From an uncultured Kiloniellaceae bacterium (lineage in GTDB: Bacteria > Pseudomonadota > Alphaproteobacteria > Kiloniellales > Kiloniellaceae): a DNA stretch of 64,000 nt. The notes under the pieces are model-generated. The model searched no databases and was not told the origin of the DNA. It saw only the letters and a program-made list of their open reading frames with translations. Where the stretch lies: positions 1,116,001 through 1,180,000 of the forward strand of contig CANLSF010000001.1 in NCBI GenBank assembly GCA_947493695.1, given 5' to 3'. A program made the translations under genes and the position numbers. Every line of letters starts with the position of its first letter. Positions within the stretch are counted from its first letter, which is position 1. Below are positions 57,734 to 64,000 of this stretch, piece by piece.

Positions 57734-58813
57734 TTAAATCGCAAAACGCGCCACCGCGTCCTCGTCCCATGCCGTACCCAGCCCTGGGCCACGCGCGGTG
57801 ACCTTTCCGTCTTTCACCGGCATCGGCTCCTGAAGAATAGCACCGGCAATATCCAGGAACTCCAGATAGTGCGCGGTTGGTGTGACCGGCAGGACATGAG
57901 CGCTGGCCTCGACAAAGAGATGGCTGGAAACCGGGATGGCGTTGACTTCTGCAATTCCGGCGGCGCGGATCCAGGCGGTGATGCCGCCGATTTTCATCAG
58001 ATCCGGCATAGCGCAGTCGCAGGCACCTGCGCCAATAGCCTTGGCCATATCCTGCGGGAACCACCAGTTCTCTCCGGTCTGGATGGGAGGCGTTACGGCC
58101 GCGCGAACTTCCGCGTGACCAACGAAGTCTTCCGCGGGAACGGGTTCCTCCACCCAGGCCAGATCGAATTCGCTGAGCGCATCGATCCTGCGAATCGCGT
58201 CGGGAACACTGCGGGATTGATTAAAGTCGACCATCAACTCGACGTCCGGCCCGATGATTTCACGCACAGCGGATACCATCGCGATATCGCGCGCAAGATC
58301 GCCGTCGCCGATTTTGATTTTGATCGCGCGGAAGCCGCGTTCCAGGGAACGCTCCAGATCCCCACGGTCCTCCTGCGGATCGACAACACCGTAGCTGTCA
58401 TAGGCCGGAATTGGCTGTGCTTGCCCCCCAAGCAGACTAACCACCGGCAAATCAGCCGCTTTACCCAAGGCATCCCAAAGGGCCATATCGAGGCAGGAGA
58501 GTACCATGCCGACCAACCCCTGACGGCCCAGAAGCCGGAGGCGGTTCTCATAAAACCTGGCCTGCTCCGCAGGCGCGACCACCTGACCGATCAGGCTCTC
58601 CTCAAGTTCCGTGAGCAGGGCAACGATAGCTTTCAGGGTCACGGGCGTGTAGCCGAACACATAAGCCTGCCCCGAGATACCCTGATCCGTTTCCACATCG
58701 ATCAGCACCAGGGGCGCACTGGGCAAGGTGCCAACTGCCGTTCGGACAGGCCGTGCGAGCGGTGCGATTACGGCACGGCTTTTGAGACCGGTTACGGTCA
58801 GTTTTTGGGTCAT
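57734..58813 (-). CDS. Enolase-superfamily enzyme, mandelate racemase/muconate lactonizing type
   Basis: 359 residues. The catalytic Lys pair is in FRAIKIKIGDGDL (K-x-K); metal ligands are in VELMVDFNQSRS, LAWVEEPVPAED and IQTGENWW; a His is in VSSHLFVEASAH, paired with Asp in MPDLMKIGG, which points to the mandelate racemase subgroup. It abstracts a proton next to a carboxylate; racemase and acid-sugar dehydratase activities are both possible. It is divergent from the ammonia-lyase homologue across a 148-bp region. Confidence 0.92.
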   Translation of the reverse strand: MTQKLTVTGLKSRAVIAPLARPVRTAVGTLPSAPLVLIDVETDQGISGQAYVFGYTPVTLKAIVALLTELEESLIGQVVAPAEQARFYENRLRLLGRQGLVGMVLSCLDMALWDALGKAADLPVVSLLGGQAQPIPAYDSYGVVDPQEDRGDLERSLERGFRAIKIKIGDGDLARDIAMVSAVREIIGPDVELMVDFNQSRSVPDAIRRIDALSEFDLAWVEEPVPAEDFVGHAEVRAAVTPPIQTGENWWFPQDMAKAIGAGACDCAMPDLMKIGGITAWIRAAGIAEVNAIPVSSHLFVEASAHVLPVTPTAHYLEFLDIAGAILQEPMPVKDGKVTARGPGLGTAWDEDAVARFAI

Positions 58814-58876
58814 CGTTGAGTCACTCCCGACGCGGTTTGCAAGAGGGTTGCAGATTACTTAGCTCTGCCGGTTGTT

Positions 58877-58898
58877 GTACAGTCACGGCTTCGTACAG
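58877..58898. promoter_or_regulatory. GTACAG direct repeat in the divergent promoter region
   Basis: GTACAG occurs at 58877-58882 and 58893-58898, 16 bp apart, between two divergent metabolic genes. Two similarly oriented words on one DNA side might bind a regulator; none is encoded in the window nearby. Confidence 0.22.
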
Positions 58899-58961
58899 CC
58901 TTGCGCCGGTCCTGTGTTAGGACGCAAGCTGTCGATCAATCCATCAAAGGGAAACGTATAA

Positions 58962-60476
58962 TTGGATCCGGATAAACTTGTCACACTCACAGGAAAAGAT
59001 CTTGCGCCCCGGCAACTTCATAGGATTGCGAAGGGTGAAGCAAAGGTGGCACTTGCACCCGAGGTGAAAGCCGTTTTGCTTCGGGACCGTGCCGTGGTTG
59101 ACAGGCATGTGGAAGCCGGAGAGCCGGTCTACGGTCTGACCACGGGCCTAGGCTCCAAATCTACGGAGGCCCTGCCGCGTGAAGAGCTCGCGGCCTTTTC
59201 CCTGCAGACCCTGCGTGGTCGCGCCCAGGCTCTTGGTGATCCCCTAACGGTATCTATGGCCCGGGCGGTACTGGTGGCGCGTCTGAACGGGCTCTGTGTG
59301 GGAGGGAGCGGCGCAAGCCTTGCGGTGGCGGAGAGTCTGCTTGCCTGTTTGAACAAAGCTATAACACCTGTGATTCCCCAAACCGGGTCCGTTGGAGCCA
59401 GCGATCTCTGTGTGCAGGCCGTCATGGGGTTGGCGCTGACCGGCGAGGGGGAAATGTTTTTTGAGGGAGATCGGCTTCCTGCCATGGAGGCGCTGGAACG
59501 GGCGGGCATCGAACCCCTAAAACTGGGACCCAAGGATGGGCTCGCGCTGTGCAGTTCTTCCGCCTTTTCCGCAGGTTTAGCGGCGATGGGCCAGGTCTCG
59601 GCATTGCGTGCGCTGCGAAGCACTCAGGTCGCCGCAGCCATGACGATGGAAGGTTTTCGCGCCAATGCGTCGCCCCTGCGGGTTGAGGCGCTCGAGGCCC
59701 GTCCCCAACCCGGGCAGATTGCGGCCGGTGAAGAACTCCGGACGCTTTTGAACGGAAGTCTCTTGCTGGAGCCCGGCAATGCCCGGCGGCTTCAGGATCC
59801 GCTCTCCATCCGGTGCGTCGCGCAGACACACGGTGCGGTCTATGCCACGCTCGATTTCCTTGCCGCTACATTGGATGCGGAGTTAAACGGAGCCAGCGAT
59901 AATCCCTTACTGACCGAGGCTGGTGAAATGGTCTCCAACGGTAACTTTCAAACCCCGCTTCTTGGGATCGCATTGGATAGCGTGGCCCGCGCGCTGGCGG
60001 GATTGGCGACGGCAAGCCTTGCACGGATTGCACGGCTTCTGTCTCCTGAGCTCAGCGGTCTGCCCCGCTTTCTCTCTCTGGGGAGCAGCGGATCCGCGGG
60101 ATTTGCGCCGGTCATAAAACCAGCCGAAGCACTGCTCAGCGAAATCCTGCACCTGGCAAATCCTGCGCCCTTGGTGAACAGCGCTTCCGCCGAAGGTGTC
60201 GAGGATATCCTGACACATACGCCGCTTTCGGCGCTCAAGTTGATGCAGCTTCTGGATAAGCTCGATCACTTGATTGCGATTGAATTACTGGTGTCGGTTC
60301 AGGCGGTCGAGCTGGCAAAACCGCAGCGTATTGCGACGGGACTCGTAGACGTGATGTTTCAGATCAGAGGCTTTTCGCCTCCGTTGGAGACGGACCGGCC
60401 TTTGGGCAGAGAGATTGAAACGATTGTTAGAGAAATGATTGCGCCGGGACATTTACTTGAGGTCGCAGCCTCCTAA
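58962..60476 (+). CDS. Histidine/phenylalanine ammonia-lyase-family protein lacking the MIO glycine
   Basis: 504 residues from TTG 58962 (AAGGGAAA about 12 bases upstream). The fold match is clear: Tyr57 in VYGLTTGLGS, TGSVGASDL, GLALCSSSAFS, LQDPLSIRCVAQ, ELNGASDNPL and SNGNFQ. In active family members the triad Ala-Ser-Gly forms the MIO cofactor; here residues 146-148 are Ala-Ser-Asp, with exactly one residue missing compared with HutH. The Asn of the usual LNGT motif and the Tyr of QDPYS are also replaced (Cys/Ser and Leu). It is therefore probably not an ordinary histidine ammonia-lyase. Confidence 0.85.
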   Translation: MDPDKLVTLTGKDLAPRQLHRIAKGEAKVALAPEVKAVLLRDRAVVDRHVEAGEPVYGLTTGLGSKSTEALPREELAAFSLQTLRGRAQALGDPLTVSMARAVLVARLNGLCVGGSGASLAVAESLLACLNKAITPVIPQTGSVGASDLCVQAVMGLALTGEGEMFFEGDRLPAMEALERAGIEPLKLGPKDGLALCSSSAFSAGLAAMGQVSALRALRSTQVAAAMTMEGFRANASPLRVEALEARPQPGQIAAGEELRTLLNGSLLLEPGNARRLQDPLSIRCVAQTHGAVYATLDFLAATLDAELNGASDNPLLTEAGEMVSNGNFQTPLLGIALDSVARALAGLATASLARIARLLSPELSGLPRFLSLGSSGSAGFAPVIKPAEALLSEILHLANPAPLVNSASAEGVEDILTHTPLSALKLMQLLDKLDHLIAIELLVSVQAVELAKPQRIATGLVDVMFQIRGFSPPLETDRPLGREIETIVREMIAPGHLLEVAAS

Positions 60477-60518
60477 TATAGCGGTCAGCGACGCCCCATC
60501 ACACGAAGGAATAAATCC

Positions 60519-61349
60519 ATGCACAGAGTCTCGGCAAACGGCGCCAACATCCCGGCCATCGGTCTGGGGACCTGGACCCTGAAGGATGAGGTCGCGACGG
60601 AGCTCGTCGCTGGCGCACTCAAATCGGGTTATCGTCATGTCGATACCGCGGCGATGTATGAGAATGAAGAGGCGGTCGGGGCCGGGCTTCGCGCTTCCGG
60701 CGTGCCACGTGACGAGGTCTTTCTAACCAGCAAGGTCTGGCCCACGGATATTGCCGAGGGGGATTTGCAGCGCTCGGTGGAGGCGAGCCTGAAGCGGCTG
60801 GGAACCGATTATCTGGATCTTGCGCTGATCCATTGGCCGTCCAAGTCCATCCCTCTGGCCGAGTCGATCAACGCGCTGAACGATGTGCGGGACCGCGGCC
60901 TGGCACGCAACATCGGCGTATCCAATTTCACGTCGGTGCTGATCGAAGAGGCCACGGCGCTTTCGAAACACCCACTGGCTTGCAATCAGGTCGAACATCA
61001 TCCCTTCCTCAATCAGGACCGGGTAAAGGCCGCCTGCGCAAAACAGGCTATGGCCCTGGTTTCCTATTGCCCGCTAGCGCGTGGCTCAGAGCTGTTCGAA
61101 GCGCCGGAAGTTGCGGGACCGGCCCAAAGCTACGGCAAGACCCCGGCGCAGATTGTGTTGCGCTGGCATGTGCAGCAGGAGGGTGTCGTGGCGATTCCCC
61201 GGTCCAGCAATGCCGACCGCATTCGTCAGAATTTCGAGGTTTTTGATTTCGCCTTGACCAGCGAAGAGATGTCGTCGATTTCCGCGCTGCGGTCGCGCAA
61301 TTACCGCATTTGCGATTTCGAGTTCTCTCCGGAATGGGACCGGGATTGA
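60519..61349 (+). CDS. Aldo/keto reductase
   Basis: 276 residues. NADPH-dependent carbonyl reductase fold with the complete catalytic tetrad Asp42, Tyr47 (HVDTAAMYENE), Lys72 (LTSKVW) and His105 (ALIHWP). VSNFTSVLIEEAT, CNQVEHHPFLNQ and the cofactor loop VVAIPRSSNADRIRQNFEV are typical, as in 2,5-diketogluconate reductase relatives. It starts 42 bp after the ammonia-lyase homologue, so they may share a transcript. Its 3' end overlaps the convergent DUF1194 gene by 49 bp. Confidence 0.94.
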   Translation: MHRVSANGANIPAIGLGTWTLKDEVATELVAGALKSGYRHVDTAAMYENEEAVGAGLRASGVPRDEVFLTSKVWPTDIAEGDLQRSVEASLKRLGTDYLDLALIHWPSKSIPLAESINALNDVRDRGLARNIGVSNFTSVLIEEATALSKHPLACNQVEHHPFLNQDRVKAACAKQAMALVSYCPLARGSELFEAPEVAGPAQSYGKTPAQIVLRWHVQQEGVVAIPRSSNADRIRQNFEVFDFALTSEEMSSISALRSRNYRICDFEFSPEWDRD

Positions 61350-62131
61350 TGATGCGCATGATTGACTAGATCGGGCGCAAGCTGGGCTGATGGAACCGTC
61401 CCCCGGATCTCCCGGATCAGCTTTTTCAGCACAATCGGCGCGAAGTTTTCGAACTCGGCGACATTCAGTAAAAAAGCGCCGGGGCCACCGATGACATAAC
61501 GCCGGTAATGTCGTTCGACGCCGGTTGCCGGCGCGCCTGCGACAGGATCAGGGCGGCTGCTCAGGACTGGTAGGCCGTTGATCGTTATCCCTGCGGAGAT
61601 TGCCTCGTCGCGCGCTAAGGCTGCTGAACGGCCTGCGGAATTCGGACCATCTCCGGAGATATCGACGACCTGCCGCAAGCCTTTGTAGCCGTTGATTTCG
61701 AAGGCATTGCGGGCGAAATCGATCAACCCGCTGATCGAGGTCGAAGGGGCTGAGCTTATGGGTGAGTCTTCCAGAGTTTTTGCGAAGGCTTCGGCGGATT
61801 GCGCGCTATCGATTACGGTCCAGCCGACGATTGTGCGTTGATAGTTCTCGCCTGCCCATTCCACATAACTCAGCACGATGCGTCCGTAAGGGCCATCCTG
61901 AATGGCCTGCAGCAATGCGGGTTCCCTGAAAGCAGCGACGTACCCGTTGCGTTGCTGGCGGGCTTCCACGGAATCGACGCTGGTGGAGACATCCACGGCG
62001 AGCAGAAGCTCCAGGTCGACGTCATCAGCCTGAGCGGTTCGAGGCGCATTCAAAGCAATCAGAATGAAGGAAGCTATAGAGGCAATACGTTTTAGAGACT
62101 TGCGTTGACCTGGACGCCAATCGCTAATCAT
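61301..62131 (-). CDS. Secreted DUF1194 (von Willebrand A-like) protein
   Basis: 276 residues. A signal-peptide-like N-terminus is followed by VDLELLLAVDVSTSVDSVEA, a variant of the metal-binding D-x-S-x-S motif of VWA domains. VLSYVEWAGENYQRTIVGWT and VVDISGDGPNSAGRSAALAR match the DUF1194 family. The role is unknown; adhesion-type metal binding is possible. It overlaps the preceding gene by 4 bp (ATGA) and the convergent reductase gene by 49 bp at the 3' ends. Confidence 0.9.
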   Translation of the reverse strand: MISDWRPGQRKSLKRIASIASFILIALNAPRTAQADDVDLELLLAVDVSTSVDSVEARQQRNGYVAAFREPALLQAIQDGPYGRIVLSYVEWAGENYQRTIVGWTVIDSAQSAEAFAKTLEDSPISSAPSTSISGLIDFARNAFEINGYKGLRQVVDISGDGPNSAGRSAALARDEAISAGITINGLPVLSSRPDPVAGAPATGVERHYRRYVIGGPGAFLLNVAEFENFAPIVLKKLIREIRGTVPSAQLAPDLVNHAHHQSRSHSGENSKSQMR

Positions 62132-62619
62132 TGCTCGAAAAGCTCGCTGACTTTGATGCCAATGGAAACGCCCGATGCCGTAACAACGTGAAGCTCCAAA
62201 ATCAATGACTCTGCGGACCCCGGCTGCAGAGGTTTTTCGACAGCGATTGTCATGTTCTCAATTACCAGGGGCTGACTGGGTCGCAGTTTTGCGAGGTAGG
62301 GGGTTGGTGGACCAGTTATGGGTTCATGTTCCAGCGTCTCACCGCTTTCCTTGTCGGTAAAATAGTAGGCCAGTCTGAACCCGGAGATGTCGAAGTTCTG
62401 TGGATGGGCGCGATTGGGCTCAACCGAGATCCGCTCCACTTCGAGAACAAAGTCATGCTCGGTCTCTTTTAAAACACTGTGCCCTCGCAGCCAGACGCCC
62501 CAACCACTGCCATAATTGTTGAGGTAAAGAGTCCCCATCTCCGCGCGCGCTGAAACCGTGGCGCCCAGAAACAGGCTTGCTGTCAGCAAAAAAGAAGCGA
62601 AACGAAGACCTGGCCGCAT
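62128..62619 (-). CDS. Secreted protein of unknown function
   Basis: 163 residues. A signal peptide (hydrophobic LLTASLFLGATVSARA) is followed by a beta-rich sequence without cysteines (MGTLYLNNYGSGWGVWLRGH, VLEVERISVEPNRAH, LVIENMTIAVEKPL). I do not recognise a domain. It is translationally coupled to the DUF1194 gene (ATGA overlap), suggesting that both exported proteins act together. A 66-bp gap separates it from the flavoprotein gene on the same strand. Confidence 0.8.
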   Translation of the reverse strand: MRPGLRFASFLLTASLFLGATVSARAEMGTLYLNNYGSGWGVWLRGHSVLKETEHDFVLEVERISVEPNRAHPQNFDISGFRLAYYFTDKESGETLEHEPITGPPTPYLAKLRPSQPLVIENMTIAVEKPLQPGSAESLILELHVVTASGVSIGIKVSELFEQ

Positions 62620-62685
62620 CTACTGCTCCCGATCTGGAGACTGTCGAGACTCCGACGTTAGCGAACTTCTGAGCTTGCCTTAGTT

Positions 62686-64000
62686 TTATCCAGCCGTCGA
62701 GCGGCGGGTGCCGCCCATTACAAGTTTGAGGTTATGTCCAGACACAAGCTCAGCGGAGCGTTGACCTGCAATACGCCCTAGCGTGACGGCTGTCAGAAGC
62801 CCGTTTCCTGACAGATAACCGTCGATCCTGGGACCTGAAACGCCACAGGCTGCGCCGCCGCCCGCAAAGAGGTTCGGCAGCTGCGATGCATCTTCCCGAA
62901 GAACGCGTGCATCCGTGTCGATGCGCAAACCACCCTGTGTGTGAAACAGTGTTCCGGTCACCTTGACGGCGCGATAGGGTGGGACGAGAGGTTTGGTCTG
63001 GACGAAATTCCGGCCGAAGCGGTCTGTTGAGTTACTCGCTGTTTCGCCAATAGACTTGCTCAGTGCATCAAGGGGTAATCCCGTGACCTCAGCGAGCTCT
63101 TCGAGAGAATGCCCTTGGCGCAGCGCGCCTTGCCGTTCCGCATTTCTGTAGTCGTCAAAAGCCAGACCCAGATCATGCAGACGTTCATCAAAGATGTTCC
63201 AGGCAACGCCTTCAGGCTGTTGCAGAACATCAACCGCCTGTTCAGAGTATCCCCGGTGTTCGTTTGAAAAGCGCTCACCTGCGAGGTTGACCTGGATACC
63301 GCCTTCCATCATCAGCGCCCAGGTGATGAGGATTCCATGAGGGGTGGCGACAGACCCATGCCCCTGACAGGCGCTGAGATGCTGCGTCGCTGCGCCCAGC
63401 TCTATGCCCCAGATCAGCGCATCGCCCTGATTGCCTGCGTGGCCGAAATAGTCTGCGTCGGCCATCTCCGGGATGTATTTGCGGATCATTTCCGCATTCC
63501 CGCCATACCCGTTACACGCCAGAATCAGCGCTTCGCAGCCAATCTTTTCGACCGTCTCGTCCGGGCGTTTGATCTGCACGCCCGAGATGCGGCCGCTTTT
63601 GCTATCTGCATAAAGAGCGATGACCTGTGCATTGGTCATAACATCGATCCCGGCGGCTTGTGCCGCCGCCCCCAGATGATCGATCAGCGCCGCGCCGGTC
63701 TTTTCCCGGACCGAGTGCATGCGGTGGCGGCTGTGGCCGGGATAAAGAAAATCGTCGAGCACCACCCATTCCAGTCCGTGGCGGTCCGCGAGCCATTCGA
63801 GACAGGGGCCAGCATTCTGAGCAACAGACTCGACTATGGCGGGTTCGGCGTCTCCCCCTGCTTTTGCCTGAATGTCTCTGGCAAAGAGCTCGGGCGTATC
63901 CTTGACCTTAACGCAAGTCTGAAAGCGTGTGCCCGCCGCGGGGATCAATCCTGAAGACAGAGCGGTTGAACCGGACGGAACAGGGTCGCGTTCCAGCACC
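62686..64000 (-). CDS. FAD-dependent oxidoreductase, fumarate reductase flavoprotein type, 5' end beyond window
   Basis: 437 codons are visible; the N-terminal FAD-binding GxGxxG lies beyond base 64000. The sequence starts inside the family pattern (SGSTALSSGLIPAAGTRFQ). EALILACNGYGGNAEMIRKY, GHAGNQGDALIWGIELGA, VTGTLFHTQGGLRIDTDARV and LFAGGGAACGVSG are typical of succinate dehydrogenase/fumarate reductase-like flavoproteins, including tricarballylate and 3-ketosteroid dehydrogenase relatives. The exact substrate is not readable. Confidence 0.9.
   Translation of the reverse strand, partial: VLERDPVPSGSTALSSGLIPAAGTRFQTCVKVKDTPELFARDIQAKAGGDAEPAIVESVAQNAGPCLEWLADRHGLEWVVLDDFLYPGHSRHRMHSVREKTGAALIDHLGAAAQAAGIDVMTNAQVIALYADSKSGRISGVQIKRPDETVEKIGCEALILACNGYGGNAEMIRKYIPEMADADYFGHAGNQGDALIWGIELGAATQHLSACQGHGSVATPHGILITWALMMEGGIQVNLAGERFSNEHRGYSEQAVDVLQQPEGVAWNIFDERLHDLGLAFDDYRNAERQGALRQGHSLEELAEVTGLPLDALSKSIGETASNSTDRFGRNFVQTKPLVPPYRAVKVTGTLFHTQGGLRIDTDARVLREDASQLPNLFAGGGAACGVSGPRIDGYLSGNGLLTAVTLGRIAGQRSAELVSGHNLKLVMGGTRRSTAG

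Noticed and set aside
57731-58819. 362-codon plus-strand ORF opposite the enolase-superfamily gene
   Set aside because: It mirrors a gene with full catalytic motifs on the minus strand; its product is Arg/His/Gln-rich and matches nothing. It is an antisense shadow of GC-rich coding DNA.

Overview
The window is chromosomal DNA from an alphaproteobacterium, most likely a member of the Rhodospirillales or a neighbouring order. The evidence is gene content and order: ChvI/ChvG beside a short HprK, RapZ, EIIA-Man, HPr, EI and AhcY; a tsaE - sugar kinase - nucleotidyltransferase - addB - addA - trxA series; an FYDLN-type acidic zinc protein; and a class II AroA followed by cmk, rpsA and ihfB. The assignment below class level is inference. 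No insertion sequence, prophage, integron or CRISPR array was seen. Two genes run off the window: an M81 peptidase at the left and a flavoprotein at the right.

Layout. 1-6.6 kb: MlrC-type metallopeptidase divergent from a peptide-type ABC importer (binding protein, two permeases, fused double ATPase). 6.7-7.4 kb: tRNA-Ala(GGC) and the FYDLN protein. 7.8-14.3 kb: aroA-cmk-rpsA, ihfB, a LapA-domain protein and pyrF. 14.4-17.0 kb: three tandem paralogous membrane proteins of unknown function. 17.0-18.6 kb: a VanZ-like membrane protein with a C-terminal pair of ribbon-helix-helix-like motifs. 18.8-24.1 kb: trpF, trpB-trpA, accD-folC. 24.3-36.1 kb (minus strand): PAS kinase, tsaE, AmgK-like kinase, MurU-like nucleotidyltransferase, addB, addA, trxA. 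36.4-44.4 kb (minus strand): chvI-chvG-hprK, rapZ, EIIA, HPr, EI and ahcY, a regulatory PTS without any sugar permease. 44.7-46.5 kb: ferredoxin/flavodoxin-NADP reductase and a HugZ-type protein. 46.5-48.0 kb: a small DUF2975/XRE cluster with a secreted acidic protein. 48.6-51.7 kb: pckA, a small unknown ORF and a secreted Cache-domain protein. 51.9-56.2 kb: polA and an acyltransferase. 56.2-64 kb: an accessory metabolic block (MmgE/PrpD, enolase-superfamily enzyme, divergent ammonia-lyase homologue, aldo/keto reductase, two secreted proteins, flavoprotein).

The core is housekeeping: aromatic and tryptophan synthesis, pyrimidine and folate pathways, recombination repair, replication, and carbon/envelope signalling that probably reaches pckA. 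The points most worth a second look are: an ammonia-lyase homologue that lacks the glycine of the Ala-Ser-Gly cofactor triad; a PAS kinase with Tyr in place of the phospho-acceptor His; the VanZ/ribbon-helix-helix fusion; the membrane-protein triplet; and a dispersed palindromic repeat present three times between genes.
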